Assembly (NCBI GenBank): GCA_019057795.1
Contig: JAHLWS010000080.1
Location: 1 to 64,000, forward strand
DNA: 64,000 nt
Reading direction: 5' to 3'
Origin: Promethearchaeota archaeon
GTDB taxonomy: Archaea > Asgardarchaeota > Lokiarchaeia > Sigyniarchaeales > SOKP01
Shown here: positions 38,527 through 48,543 of the stretch, piece after piece
Numbering within the stretch: position 1 is the stretch's first letter
Layout: each line of letters opens with the position of its first letter
Notes under the pieces: generated by a model
The model's database searches: none
What the model saw: the letters and a program-made list of their open reading frames with translations, nothing else
Told to the model about the DNA's origin: nothing
Made by a program: the position numbers and the translations under genes

Positions 38527-40563
38527 TTGACTGTTAAAGAAGAAAAAGTAAAGCCAATAGAAGATATTGAAGAAAAAACTGTATTTCAAGATTCAAAAGA
38601 TGAAGAGCCTCGGATTGGCGTTTTCATATGCCATTGCGGGCATAATATTGCTGGAACTGTAGATGTCGCGAAAGTAGCAGAATACGCAGGAACTTTACCC
38701 AATGTGGTAAAAGCAGAGCATTACATGTTTATGTGTTCAAAGCCAGGCGTTCAGATGATTAAGGATTCCATTAAAGAATTAGGAGTTAATAGAACTGTCG
38801 TAGCAAGTTGTTCTAAAAACCAGCACGGCAGAACATTTGCGAGAGCTATCGCTGAAGAGGGTATTAATAAACACCGCCACCAACAAGTTAATATACGGGA
38901 ATATTGTAGTTGGGTTCATAAAAAAGAAGAAGAAAAAGCGACTGCAAAATCGCTTCGTTTGGTAGAAGCTGGAGTTAATCGAGCTCGAAAACTTGACGAT
39001 GTAGAAACAAGGCGAGTTACGACCACTAAAGCAGCTTTGGTTATTGGAGGGGGTATCGCGGGACTCCGATCTGCTCACGATATGGCAGAATTAGGAATAC
39101 CAGTGTTTTTAGTTGAGAAAAACTCTACGATAGGAGGTCATATGACGAGGTTGAATAAAACATTTCCAACCTTAGAGTGTCCTCAATGTTCAATATCTCC
39201 TTTAACTAACGGTGTGGCGAATCATCCATTAATTGAGCTTTATACAAATGCTCAAGTTAAAAATGTTGAGGGCTCGTTAGGAAATTTTGAAATTGAAATC
39301 GAAATTAAACCTCGGTATGTTAAAGATAATTGTACATCTTGTGGTGAGTGCTCCTTACATTGCCCAGTAGAAGTACCAAGCGAATGGGATAAAGGTATGT
39401 CTATACGGAACGCTATTTATAAAGCATATCCTCAAGCAATTCCCGCAACATTCGTACGGGACAAGAAGGCTTGTATTGAGTGTAATACATGTATTAACCT
39501 ATGTCCAGTTCAAGCGATTGATTTTTCGATGCAACCTGAAACTAAAACTGTTAAAGTTGGCTCAATTATAGTTGCTGCGGGTTTTAGCGAATACGATCCT
39601 ACGGAAATTGAACCCTACCACTATGGGCAAGAGGGATACGAAGATGTCATTACTCAATTGAAATTGGAAAGAATGTTATCACCAACTTCTTTAACAAATA
39701 GCGAAGTATTGCGACCATCTGACGGAAAATTTCCTAAAAGCATTGTAATAATTCAATGTGTAGGTAGTAGAAACGACCAAGTCGGCAATCAATATTGTAC
39801 GGGCGTTTGTTGTAAATTTGCGATAAAAAACGCTCGAATCGTAAAAGAAATGTATCCTGACACCGATGTAACGATTTGTTACATTGATATAAGAACTCCT
39901 GGATTAAATTTCGAAGAATTATATAAATCTGCTCAAGAAGTTGGGGTCAGATTCATCAGAGGGAGACCTTCAGAAATCATTAAGGATCCTATTAGTGGAG
40001 AGTTAACAGTTATTGTAGAAGACACTTTGAGCATGACGCCTTTGCAATTGTCAGCTGATTTGGTAGTATTATCAGCAGCTATGGTGCCTCCCGAAGGAAT
40101 AGGGCCGCTAGGTTCTAAACTTCACGTATTACGCTCAAAAGAAGGATTCTTAAAAGAATTTCACATAAAAATGAACCCTACATTAAGTAGCAAAGGAGGA
40201 ATATTTTTAGCAGGTGCGATCCAAGGGCCAAAAGATATTACTGAGACTGTAGCTCACGCGGGAAACGCTGCCGCTCTAGCCGCTGCACCATTGGTAAAAG
40301 GCTACATAGAAAAGGAAATGTTAGTTCCAACGATAGATTACGAATTATGTGTTAATTGTGGAATTTGCAAAACAATTTGTGCACCAGCTGCTATTGATAT
40401 TGACGAAAACGGAAGACCTACAGTCAACGAAGTAGCGTGTAAATCATGCGGCATGTGCATGGCAAGTTGCCCAACGAGTGCAATTCAATTGATTAATTTC
40501 ACAGAGGATCAACTATACGATGAAATAATCGCTGTATCAGGCGGAGGTGCCGTGTGCGAATGA
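38527..40563 (+). CDS. hdrA: heterodisulfide reductase subunit A
   Basis: FICHCGHNIAGTVDV, FAD motif ALVIGGGIAGLRSAHDMAELG, several 4Fe-4S motifs. Confidence 0.96.
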   Translation: MTVKEEKVKPIEDIEEKTVFQDSKDEEPRIGVFICHCGHNIAGTVDVAKVAEYAGTLPNVVKAEHYMFMCSKPGVQMIKDSIKELGVNRTVVASCSKNQHGRTFARAIAEEGINKHRHQQVNIREYCSWVHKKEEEKATAKSLRLVEAGVNRARKLDDVETRRVTTTKAALVIGGGIAGLRSAHDMAELGIPVFLVEKNSTIGGHMTRLNKTFPTLECPQCSISPLTNGVANHPLIELYTNAQVKNVEGSLGNFEIEIEIKPRYVKDNCTSCGECSLHCPVEVPSEWDKGMSIRNAIYKAYPQAIPATFVRDKKACIECNTCINLCPVQAIDFSMQPETKTVKVGSIIVAAGFSEYDPTEIEPYHYGQEGYEDVITQLKLERMLSPTSLTNSEVLRPSDGKFPKSIVIIQCVGSRNDQVGNQYCTGVCCKFAIKNARIVKEMYPDTDVTICYIDIRTPGLNFEELYKSAQEVGVRFIRGRPSEIIKDPISGELTVIVEDTLSMTPLQLSADLVVLSAAMVPPEGIGPLGSKLHVLRSKEGFLKEFHIKMNPTLSSKGGIFLAGAIQGPKDITETVAHAGNAAALAAAPLVKGYIEKEMLVPTIDYELCVNCGICKTICAPAAIDIDENGRPTVNEVACKSCGMCMASCPTSAIQLINFTEDQLYDEIIAVSGGGAVCE

Positions 40564-41012
40564 GTGATTGTGAAACTTCTGACGAATATATTAAAGAGAG
40601 GATTCAAAACATTGTTGTTTTCATGTGTAACGAGTGCGGTCAAGGCTCAGCAAACACCGCTGGTGTCGCTCGAATGTCGTACGACGCTGCAATAAGAATA
40701 ATTAGAGTACAATGCACAGGTCAAATTGGACCCATTCAGATTACGGACGCTTTGAACAATGGAGCCGACGCAGTAGCTTGCGTAGGATGTTGTTTAGGAG
40801 CATGTCATTTCTTTAACGGAAATATTTTATCAATGCACCGAATAAAATTAATGAAAAAGCTTTTTAAGGAATTGGGATATAGCGACCAGTTTGTAAACCA
40901 ATACACGTCGCGAGCTGCTGAAGGTGAAACTTCTGTTGGCGATTTTGAAGACATTATAGATCGATTAACAACTGCAATTATACAAAAGGGGACGATAAAA
41001 GATGGATGTTAG
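40554..41012 (+). CDS. mvhD: MvhD-family iron-sulfur subunit
   Basis: VVFMCNECGQGSANTAGVARMSYDAAIRIIRVQCTGQI...VACVGCCLGACHF. Confidence 0.92.
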   Translation: MRMSDCETSDEYIKERIQNIVVFMCNECGQGSANTAGVARMSYDAAIRIIRVQCTGQIGPIQITDALNNGADAVACVGCCLGACHFFNGNILSMHRIKLMKKLFKELGYSDQFVNQYTSRAAEGETSVGDFEDIIDRLTTAIIQKGTIKDGC

Positions 41013-42243
41013 AATTTTTCAATTTAACGGTTGTAATAAATGCTACAATGAAACATTACTACTTAAAGAAGACTCAGAATATAGTATAGAATTCGTCTCT
41101 GATCCTAAAAATTGGAAAGGAGAAAAAGTCGATATTTCGGTAATAACAGGGTATTTAATCCCAGATGACTTAAAGCATTTAAACAAAATTAAAGATAATT
41201 CAGAAAAAGTTATTGCTTATGGAAATTGCGCAGCGACCGGAGGCGTATTTGCTTTAGCAAACCAGAAAGGACACGATGTTACTCCTTTACAAAACTTAAT
41301 TGGAGACTCGCAAAATATCAATGGCTGTTTAGGAGAGATTGAAGAGTTAAAGAATACAATCGATGAGAAGGAAATACATAAACTTAAAAATTTATGCGAA
41401 GTTTGTTCCCGAAAAGCAACTTGCGAATATTTAGAAGAAATAAAGCGACAAATAGAATTAGACGATTCCAGTACTTGTTTTAACGACTTAGGTTTTCTCT
41501 GTAGTGGTTTTATCGCAAAAGAATGTAAAGAGAGATGTATTGATTACAACACTCCTTGTAGGGGCTGTAAGCCAAGCATAGACCGTTCTGGGATTCGAAT
41601 GCTCGGACTGTTCGGAACATTGGCGGGGAATGTAGAGATTGCGACTGAACATTCAGTTAAAGGAGCTACAGATAAGCTTGCAGACGAAGATGACGACTTA
41701 ACTGATGGTTTACCTGATATAGTCGGTAACTTTTTTAGGTTTACACTACCTACTTCTGGTTTACCAAAGGGTAGAATACCTTCGTCAGGAACGCTGTTAG
41801 AAGACCTATTTATTGGTAGGCTAATAGAAGAGATTCCTTTGATAACAGGACTTTTAGGCGGTAGTAAATCGATCTCATTAACGCTTAAATTCATTGAATC
41901 CTACGAAAAAGCGAATGAAATAAAAGTAAGCGAACAAGTCAAAAAATTTCGCAGTGAATTGCTAACATTAGAAGATGAATTGCTAAACGCAATTGATAAA
42001 GAAGATTCTACTAAATATAAAGAAGTCACTGAGAAAATAAGAAAAATTGCCGGGAATATGAATTTATCGAATTTGTATTTTGGTGGTTTCAAAACAAAAA
42101 TTAATGATAGCGATAATTTTGACGATTATAAAACCCATATTTTTGAAATAGTGGAAGGAACCTATAAAAATGGTTCTGTAGAATATAAAATAGATTCAGA
42201 TGGTATTTTAACAGAAATAAAAATAAAAGAGGGATTAGTATGA
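41002..42243 (+). CDS. MvhG/FrhG-like small hydrogenase-type Fe-S subunit with extended C-terminus
   Basis: FNGCNKCYNE, YGNCAATGGVFA, CSGFIAKECKERC, TPCRGCKPSIDRSG; no large subunit in the window. Confidence 0.7.
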   Translation: MDVRIFQFNGCNKCYNETLLLKEDSEYSIEFVSDPKNWKGEKVDISVITGYLIPDDLKHLNKIKDNSEKVIAYGNCAATGGVFALANQKGHDVTPLQNLIGDSQNINGCLGEIEELKNTIDEKEIHKLKNLCEVCSRKATCEYLEEIKRQIELDDSSTCFNDLGFLCSGFIAKECKERCIDYNTPCRGCKPSIDRSGIRMLGLFGTLAGNVEIATEHSVKGATDKLADEDDDLTDGLPDIVGNFFRFTLPTSGLPKGRIPSSGTLLEDLFIGRLIEEIPLITGLLGGSKSISLTLKFIESYEKANEIKVSEQVKKFRSELLTLEDELLNAIDKEDSTKYKEVTEKIRKIAGNMNLSNLYFGGFKTKINDSDNFDDYKTHIFEIVEGTYKNGSVEYKIDSDGILTEIKIKEGLV

Positions 42244-44705
42244 GCTTTGAACTATTACAAAAAGAAATTATTGACGCAGGTTTATGCCAAGGTTGTGGTT
42301 TGTGTGTAGGTTATTGCAAGCACGTAGAAATGGAAACACTGCGTCCAGTATTAAAAGATTATTGTATTTTAGAAAGAGAGGGACAAAAATGCGGTAAATG
42401 CTACGAGAATTGTCCTCAAGTAATACAGAAAAAATTCAAAGAAATGCAACCAAAAGGAATGTATTCCTTAAGAAGCACAGACTCCGAAATTTTAGCAAGG
42501 GCTTCAAGTGGTGGATTTGTAACCACAATCGCCAGGCATCTTTTAAAAGAAAAAGAACTGTCTGAAATCGTCATGGTACAAAATATTAACGACTTACCAA
42601 AAGCAAGTATAGTAACAGACCCAGATGATGTTGTTCAAAAAGCTGGGGTTGTATACGGACGATCAGGCGTTTTACAAAAATTAGTGGAGGTAACAGGAGA
42701 AAATTTCGAGCCTTTAGGAATTATTGGAGTTCCCTGCGAAATTAGAGGCGCTGCTGAACTTGAAGAGGAAATGAAAAGAGAAATCCTCAAAATGGGGTTA
42801 TTTTGTAATTCAAGTATTCGAACTGAATATACTGATAGAGGATTAATTCAATCACCGTGCTCTGGTGGATGTCCTTCAGGAGTTGATGCTCGAGGTTATA
42901 TTGCCTTAATCCGTGATGGACATTATTTTGAAGCTGTGGATTTAATACGTGAAAAGAATCCTTTACCCTCTATTTGCGGAAGAATCTGTACGCACGAATG
43001 TGAGCATGGATGCTCATTAATAGGATCAGATACCCCCGTTGCTATTCGAGAATTAAAGAAATTTGTTACCGAATATGAAATTGAACATGGTAAAGCTATA
43101 AGTGCTAAAGACGGCAAAAAACTAGGAAAGAAAGTTGCAATCATAGGTTCTGGACCAGCAGGTTTAACAGCGGGCTATTTTCTATCCCTTAAAGGGTATT
43201 CGCCCACTATTTTCGAAAAAACGGATCAAACAGGTGGAATGTTAAGATTTGGAGTACCTCAATTCAGATTACCTAATTACATACTCGATTACGATGTAGA
43301 GACTATTAAAAATGTTGGAGTGGAAATAGAATTTAACAAACCGTTAGGTCCTAATATGACTATTGAAGATTTAAAAAAAAATGGCTTTGAAGCGATTTTT
43401 ATCGCAACAGGCCAATATAAACCTCGTACATTACATCTTGAAGGTGAGGACCTACCAAATGTATTTGTTGCTATTAATTTCCTTATCGATAGGAAATATC
43501 GCGAATGGACAAAATTAGAAGAATTTAAGGGTAAAACAATTGGTATTATAGGTGGAGGTCCCGTAGCCGTCGATGTAGCTCAAACAGCTCTGAGATTGGG
43601 CGCTGAAAAAGTACACCTTGTAGATATTATGTCTGAAAAAGATCTTGAACTTACATTGAGAGAGATTCCAGATGAAGAATATAAATACATGGAATACCAT
43701 TTTGGAACATCAACCTCTAAAATAACCAAAGGAAAAGGCGATGGATTGATATTAAATAGTCACAAAATTGAATGGGGAGAACCTGACGATACTGGCAGAC
43801 GCCCGCTAAATAAAGTTGAAGGCTCTGATTACGAAATTGCAATCGATTCTATAGTTATTGCGGTTGGACAAACAGTGGATTTCAATTTAATTGATATAGC
43901 TACAAATAACAAACTCAAAAAAGAACGGAACAAGATCGATGTCAATCCTATAACATTTGAAACTAATATTCCAGGTGTTTTTGCTGGCGGGGATATTATC
44001 TCGAACTCAAAAGCCGTTGCTATCGCAGCAATTGCTCACGGAAAAGAAGCTGCAACCTCGATAGACCGTTATTTAAAAGGACAAGATCTTACAACTGGTC
44101 GTTTTAAAGAAGATAGAATGTTTTTCGCTGGACAAAAGAAACCGCCAAAAGACTTTTCTTTAAAACCAGAATCATTAGAAGAAGCTACAGAGAATATTGA
44201 ATGGAACTTTGATGAAATCGATTCGATGTTTAACGAAGACATGGCGTTAGCGGAAGCGAAACGTTGCTTAAGCTGTAACCACTACTGTTTACATTGTCAA
44301 GATTTTCCTGCGATCTATTCGGACTTTACAGCCGGCGAAGTAGGCTCTGAAAAAGGATTTACTACGGTTGTAGCATGGACGGATAGAGGAAAAGAAATTA
44401 TTGAAAACTCAATTAAAAAAGGTTTGTTTGAAGTAGGAAGCGTTAACGAGGAAGAATTAAAGGAAGCTATCAATCTGAAGTCAAAAAGAGAATTAAAAAT
44501 CCTAAATAAAACGCCCAGACAAGAAGTCTTAAATTATATCGTACGCTTAGGACCAGCCACTATTAGTAAAATCGCTGGAATTTTGGATTTAGGAGCGAAA
44601 AAGGTTCGATACGAAGCCTTAAGGTTAGTTCAATTAAACCAGATTGAGATGAAAGTTGAGCCTGGTATGGACGAGCCAATTTTTTCACCTATCTGTGAAG
44701 ATTAA
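42240..44705 (+). CDS. FrhB-like / GltD-NfnB-like flavoprotein / winged-helix fusion
   Basis: LCQGCGLCVGYCK + ASSGGFVTTIARHLL + GVPCEIRGA (FrhB-like); CSGGCPSGVDARGYI + KVAIIGSGPAGLTAGYFL + IGIIGGGPVAVDVAQ (GltD/NfnB-like); C-terminal ATISKIAGILDLGAKKVRYEALRLVQLNQIEM (wHTH-like). Confidence 0.85.
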   Translation: MSFELLQKEIIDAGLCQGCGLCVGYCKHVEMETLRPVLKDYCILEREGQKCGKCYENCPQVIQKKFKEMQPKGMYSLRSTDSEILARASSGGFVTTIARHLLKEKELSEIVMVQNINDLPKASIVTDPDDVVQKAGVVYGRSGVLQKLVEVTGENFEPLGIIGVPCEIRGAAELEEEMKREILKMGLFCNSSIRTEYTDRGLIQSPCSGGCPSGVDARGYIALIRDGHYFEAVDLIREKNPLPSICGRICTHECEHGCSLIGSDTPVAIRELKKFVTEYEIEHGKAISAKDGKKLGKKVAIIGSGPAGLTAGYFLSLKGYSPTIFEKTDQTGGMLRFGVPQFRLPNYILDYDVETIKNVGVEIEFNKPLGPNMTIEDLKKNGFEAIFIATGQYKPRTLHLEGEDLPNVFVAINFLIDRKYREWTKLEEFKGKTIGIIGGGPVAVDVAQTALRLGAEKVHLVDIMSEKDLELTLREIPDEEYKYMEYHFGTSTSKITKGKGDGLILNSHKIEWGEPDDTGRRPLNKVEGSDYEIAIDSIVIAVGQTVDFNLIDIATNNKLKKERNKIDVNPITFETNIPGVFAGGDIISNSKAVAIAAIAHGKEAATSIDRYLKGQDLTTGRFKEDRMFFAGQKKPPKDFSLKPESLEEATENIEWNFDEIDSMFNEDMALAEAKRCLSCNHYCLHCQDFPAIYSDFTAGEVGSEKGFTTVVAWTDRGKEIIENSIKKGLFEVGSVNEEELKEAINLKSKRELKILNKTPRQEVLNYIVRLGPATISKIAGILDLGAKKVRYEALRLVQLNQIEMKVEPGMDEPIFSPICED

Positions 44706-44738
44706 TTAAAAATTCAAAAATAAAAAGAGGTAAAAACT

Positions 44739-44975
44739 ATGAAATTTGATCAAGAATTAAATGTGTGTGGTTTAGTTTGTCCCGTACCTGCGTTGAAAAC
44801 CAAAAAGCAACTCATGAAGATGCGACCCGGTACCGTATTAAAGGTGATAACTGACTATAGACCCGCAAGTGAGTCAGTTCCACGTGATTTAGCAAAGACT
44901 AAACATAAACATTTAGGGACCGATTTTCTCGAAGATGACGAGCAATGGTTAATGTATTTTGAGTCAGTAAAATAA
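44739..44975 (+). CDS. tusA: TusA-family sulfurtransferase (second copy)
   Basis: LNVCGLVCPVPALKTKKQLMKMRPGTVLKVITDY. Confidence 0.92.
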   Translation: MKFDQELNVCGLVCPVPALKTKKQLMKMRPGTVLKVITDYRPASESVPRDLAKTKHKHLGTDFLEDDEQWLMYFESVK

Positions 44976-45022
44976 AACTACAAAACTTTTTTTTATTTTT
45001 TTTATTTATTTTTTGAACAACT

Positions 45023-45065
45023 GATTTCATTAAGACTAAATATAAACATTTAAGGATGGATTTTA
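45023..45065 (+). pseudogene. C-terminal tusA-like remnant
   Basis: DFIKTKYKHLRMDF versus DLAKTKHKHLGTDF of the adjacent intact tusA. Confidence 0.6.
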
Positions 45066-45185
45066 CGAGCTCTGCAAAATTCCGTTTACTTCTCATTATT
45101 TAAATATTTTAAAAACCTAGATCAACTTATTATATTGATATGATTCGAGAATAATATTTGAAGATAATAGCCTACGATGAGATAA

Positions 45186-45773
45186 ATGGGAAGAATAAAA
45201 TCTTTTATCCATAAATTATCGGCTGATATAAAAAGTTTAGGTAACAAAGATATTAACTTTATTCAGATGCGTCTTCTAGTGTCAAATATAACTCCTGAAT
45301 TTGAACAAAGTATTAAACAAAAAGTATCTCAAGGGATACTCAAAGCTGAGATTCGGGAAGCAAGCATGGAAGATGTTGATAGTTTAATCAAGCTTCATGA
45401 TCTCGCATGGCATTCGACCCCAATGCCGTATAGACCTTTAGATAAAGAAAATATAGTTAAAATGCTCAAAGATGAAGATATAATCTTCCTAATCGCTAAA
45501 ATTGAAGGAAAAGACAGTGGATTTGCCTTGATCTATTTTACAGGAACAGATAGAAAAATTAGTGTTATCGCGGGTTTGGGAATCCTTCCAGAATTGCAAA
45601 GAAAGGGATTAGGAACTATGTTAGGTTTAGCGAGCTGGGATTACTTTAAGAAGAAGGGAGTGAAAGAATTACGATGTAAGGTGTATAAAGACAATAAAAC
45701 ATCCTACAATTTCATACGAGGTCTCAAGTTCGAGGAATATGATGAGGATTTCGTTCAATGGAAGCTTTTTTAG
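45186..45773 (+). CDS. GNAT acetyltransferase
   Basis: AGLGILPELQRKGLGTMLGLASWDYFKKKGVKELRCKVYKDNKTSYNF. Confidence 0.9.
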   Translation: MGRIKSFIHKLSADIKSLGNKDINFIQMRLLVSNITPEFEQSIKQKVSQGILKAEIREASMEDVDSLIKLHDLAWHSTPMPYRPLDKENIVKMLKDEDIIFLIAKIEGKDSGFALIYFTGTDRKISVIAGLGILPELQRKGLGTMLGLASWDYFKKKGVKELRCKVYKDNKTSYNFIRGLKFEEYDEDFVQWKLF

Positions 45774-45838
45774 CTGTTAGAGCCAATTTTTTAATTTATT
45801 ACTTTAAAGTTTTTAATGATGTTATAATCATTTAACTT

Positions 45839-46585
45839 ATGGAAAAAGATTCAGAACATTACGGAGATAAATTCCAACAAAAATCTAAATATGTTAGAAA
45901 CAGAATGCCCCAACATATTTTAGATTGGTCGAGAAGGCCGAAAACATATAAAACATATCCGAACGCAATAAAACAAATCGAACTTCCAAAACCTGATTTT
46001 GAGAAAACGATTGATTTTTGGAGAGTAATTAGAAATCGGCACTCAACCAGAAAATTCACTAAAGATCCTATATCTTTAATGGATCTCAGTTTGCTCTTAT
46101 TTGGAATGTCTGGGTTAAACAGGATTTTTCCTCAATTTGCTTTTAGAACGGTACCATCGGCGGGCGGTTTGTATCCAATCGAAATCTACCCTGTAGTTAA
46201 TAATGTTACCAGTTTAGAAAAAGGTGTCTACCATTATAATATTAAAGAACATTCACTAGATTTATTAAAAGAAGGAGATATTAGAGGTAAGGTGGCTGAG
46301 GGGTGTCTTGGTCAAAATATGGCTTTTATTTCAGCTGTGAATTTTATTTGGACGGCTATGATTGGCCGCTCTCAATGGAAGTATTTACAGAGGTGTTATA
46401 GATATATATATTTAGATGCAGGGCACATTGGACAGAATTTTTATCTGATTGCTGAAGCGCTTGGTTTGGGAGCTTGTACTGTTGGAGCAATTTATGATGA
46501 TGAATTGAATATCTTGCTCGAAATCGACGGAATTAATGAAACTTCGATCTATGTTGGTGTATTAGGTAAAAAATTTAAAGAATAA
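45839..46585 (+). CDS. SagB-type nitroreductase-fold protein
   Basis: RHSTRKFTKDPISLMDLSLLLFGMSG...AFRTVPSAGGLYPIEIY...ALGLGACTVGAIYDDEL. Confidence 0.88.
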   Translation: MEKDSEHYGDKFQQKSKYVRNRMPQHILDWSRRPKTYKTYPNAIKQIELPKPDFEKTIDFWRVIRNRHSTRKFTKDPISLMDLSLLLFGMSGLNRIFPQFAFRTVPSAGGLYPIEIYPVVNNVTSLEKGVYHYNIKEHSLDLLKEGDIRGKVAEGCLGQNMAFISAVNFIWTAMIGRSQWKYLQRCYRYIYLDAGHIGQNFYLIAEALGLGACTVGAIYDDELNILLEIDGINETSIYVGVLGKKFKE

Positions 46586-46619
46586 AAATAAAAAATGCAT
46601 GGAGCAATTCTTTTTTTGC

Positions 46620-46799
46620 TCAAATTTCCAACCCAAAATCCCAATTGTTTAGGATAACATCATCAATAGAACTCGGTCCTTTTTTTAATTTTTCTTGGAT
46701 TTCTCGAGTTTTTATGTCATCTTTCCAAACCGCATCCGTAGCTGCTTGAAGGATTGTATCTATTTCCTTTTTTATATTATCCTTGCTTGTTAATTTCAT
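46620..46799 (-). CDS. 59-aa small protein, absent from ORF track
   Basis: MKLTSKDNIKKEIDTILQAATDAVWKDDIKTREIQEKLKKGPSSIDDVILNNWDFGLEI*. Confidence 0.4.
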   Translation of the reverse strand: MKLTSKDNIKKEIDTILQAATDAVWKDDIKTREIQEKLKKGPSSIDDVILNNWDFGLEI

Positions 46800-47142
46800 G
46801 GTAAGATAAAATATTATTGTTAATTATTTAAAAGTAAAGACGCATGTTATTTTTAAAAAACCTTTGGGTAATTTGGGTAAAGAATTAATAAATATATAAT
46901 TTTTGTATTAATTAATTAACATTTTTTATACTTTTAGTAAAAAATATGATGATACATTAATTTAAACAATCTTATCTTTTTAGAAAAAGATTTTTAATCG
47001 TATGTTTTATCAATTATTTAGAGTTTTTTCGCAATATCCATCTCGTAAGAAAATCATCTAAATAGAATTGGATTATTAATATTTAACATGATATAAATAG
47101 AATGATGATTTCATTAAATTATATATTGGAGGGAATAAAGTT

Positions 47143-48492
47143 ATGAATGAAACTAGCAAGTTTTCAAAGATAAGAGAGAAATTAAGCAACTTATTTCATA
47201 GAATATTTGAACCAAGTCATATTTTTTATACAATTACATTTTTTATTGTAGTTGTAATAATTTCTTTACTAAGTTTTATTGCAAGTCCTATTATTGGAAA
47301 TGTTTTACTATTTATTACATCAACTTTCTCGTTAACATTTATATTTTTAACGATTTTTGGAGTAGTTCCAAATCTGAAATCTTTTTTATTTTCACCCGAT
47401 AAAAAATTTGATCGAAGGAAGATTTTTAGTTTAATAATCGCATTTGGAATTAGCACGGTTATTATTGCATTGTACTTTATTTTAACTTCTCTTCCTGAAT
47501 TCCCGATTCAATTCTTAAAATGGGATTACGTTCTTCCATATTTATTTGTTGGTATATATTTTGGTTGGAATGTTATTCAAATTTTTTTTATTAGAGTAGG
47601 ATTTGAACAATATTCTATAAAAGTTGACAATTGGGTATTAAAAGATAAAGAAGACTTTAAACAGAATCAATTCTTAAGTTCAATATTTCTAATTTTAGCT
47701 TTAGCAGTGCCTGTGTTAATCCAAATAGGCACATATTTTGGATTTATTGATTATTTTGAGGCTGATCCTGGTAATCTTTTTGATCCATTGTTATGGTTTA
47801 ATGGTTGGAATATTGCTATGTTTGTAGTTATTGTTATTATATCTTGGCGTTTAGTTACTATATATATTAAAAGCCAAAGAAATGAAACTCCAAACGTATT
47901 TTCCTCAATATTTTACATTTTAATTTGGATTATTATTTGGTATAGATCGTTTAGTTTTATAAATTCGTTTAGAAGCGTAGCTCAAGCTGGGGGAATTGAT
48001 TTTTTCAGAATATTAATGGATATTCTTTTAATGATCTTTACTACGATCATGGTTTTAAAGGGATTAGGAACAAAAGTTACAAGGTCTAGAATTTTAAATG
48101 AAGATAATTTAGCTTTTTTACTTTTTGCTTTTACTATTTTATATATTGAAGGCCAAATTGTCATGATAACTGGAGCTGGTGCTTTAACAGGATCTTTTAC
48201 TGATAGAAATCAGATAAGTATGTTAAACAACTTTTTGATTTTAGTAGTGACTATAAGCTTTTACTGGTGGTATTCTGAATACACATTAGAAAGAAAGGGT
48301 CTAATTCTTAGGAAAGCCTTTAAACCAGAGGAAGTCATTGTTGTTGTTAAAGATTTTAAAGAATATTTAATTAATAGCGGTGCTCTTGATGCAAATAAAA
48401 TAAATGATTGGGAATTCCAGAATTTTTTAAAACAAAAGAAATTAAATATAAAGGAATCGGGTAAACCTGAATCAGAGAAAGTGGACGAATAG
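47143..48492 (+). CDS. multi-pass membrane protein
   Basis: About 10 hydrophobic helices plus soluble C-terminus. Confidence 0.7.
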   Translation: MNETSKFSKIREKLSNLFHRIFEPSHIFYTITFFIVVVIISLLSFIASPIIGNVLLFITSTFSLTFIFLTIFGVVPNLKSFLFSPDKKFDRRKIFSLIIAFGISTVIIALYFILTSLPEFPIQFLKWDYVLPYLFVGIYFGWNVIQIFFIRVGFEQYSIKVDNWVLKDKEDFKQNQFLSSIFLILALAVPVLIQIGTYFGFIDYFEADPGNLFDPLLWFNGWNIAMFVVIVIISWRLVTIYIKSQRNETPNVFSSIFYILIWIIIWYRSFSFINSFRSVAQAGGIDFFRILMDILLMIFTTIMVLKGLGTKVTRSRILNEDNLAFLLFAFTILYIEGQIVMITGAGALTGSFTDRNQISMLNNFLILVVTISFYWWYSEYTLERKGLILRKAFKPEEVIVVVKDFKEYLINSGALDANKINDWEFQNFLKQKKLNIKESGKPESEKVDE

Positions 48493-48543
48493 AAAATTAG
48501 ATTATAGGTAAAACTTTAAAGAAAATTAAGTTTAAGAAATTTT

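Noticed and set aside
38779-39078. - strand 99-aa ORF inside hdrA (and similar at 41544-41894, 36491-36811, 54966-55217, 52535-52873)
   Set aside because: All antisense to well-supported genes.
42240-44705. Frameshift artefact fusing FrhB and GltD genes
   Set aside because: The frame is continuous with no internal stop and the following domain starts with a full GltD N-terminal Fe-S motif, so a genuine fusion is favoured, though reads were not available.
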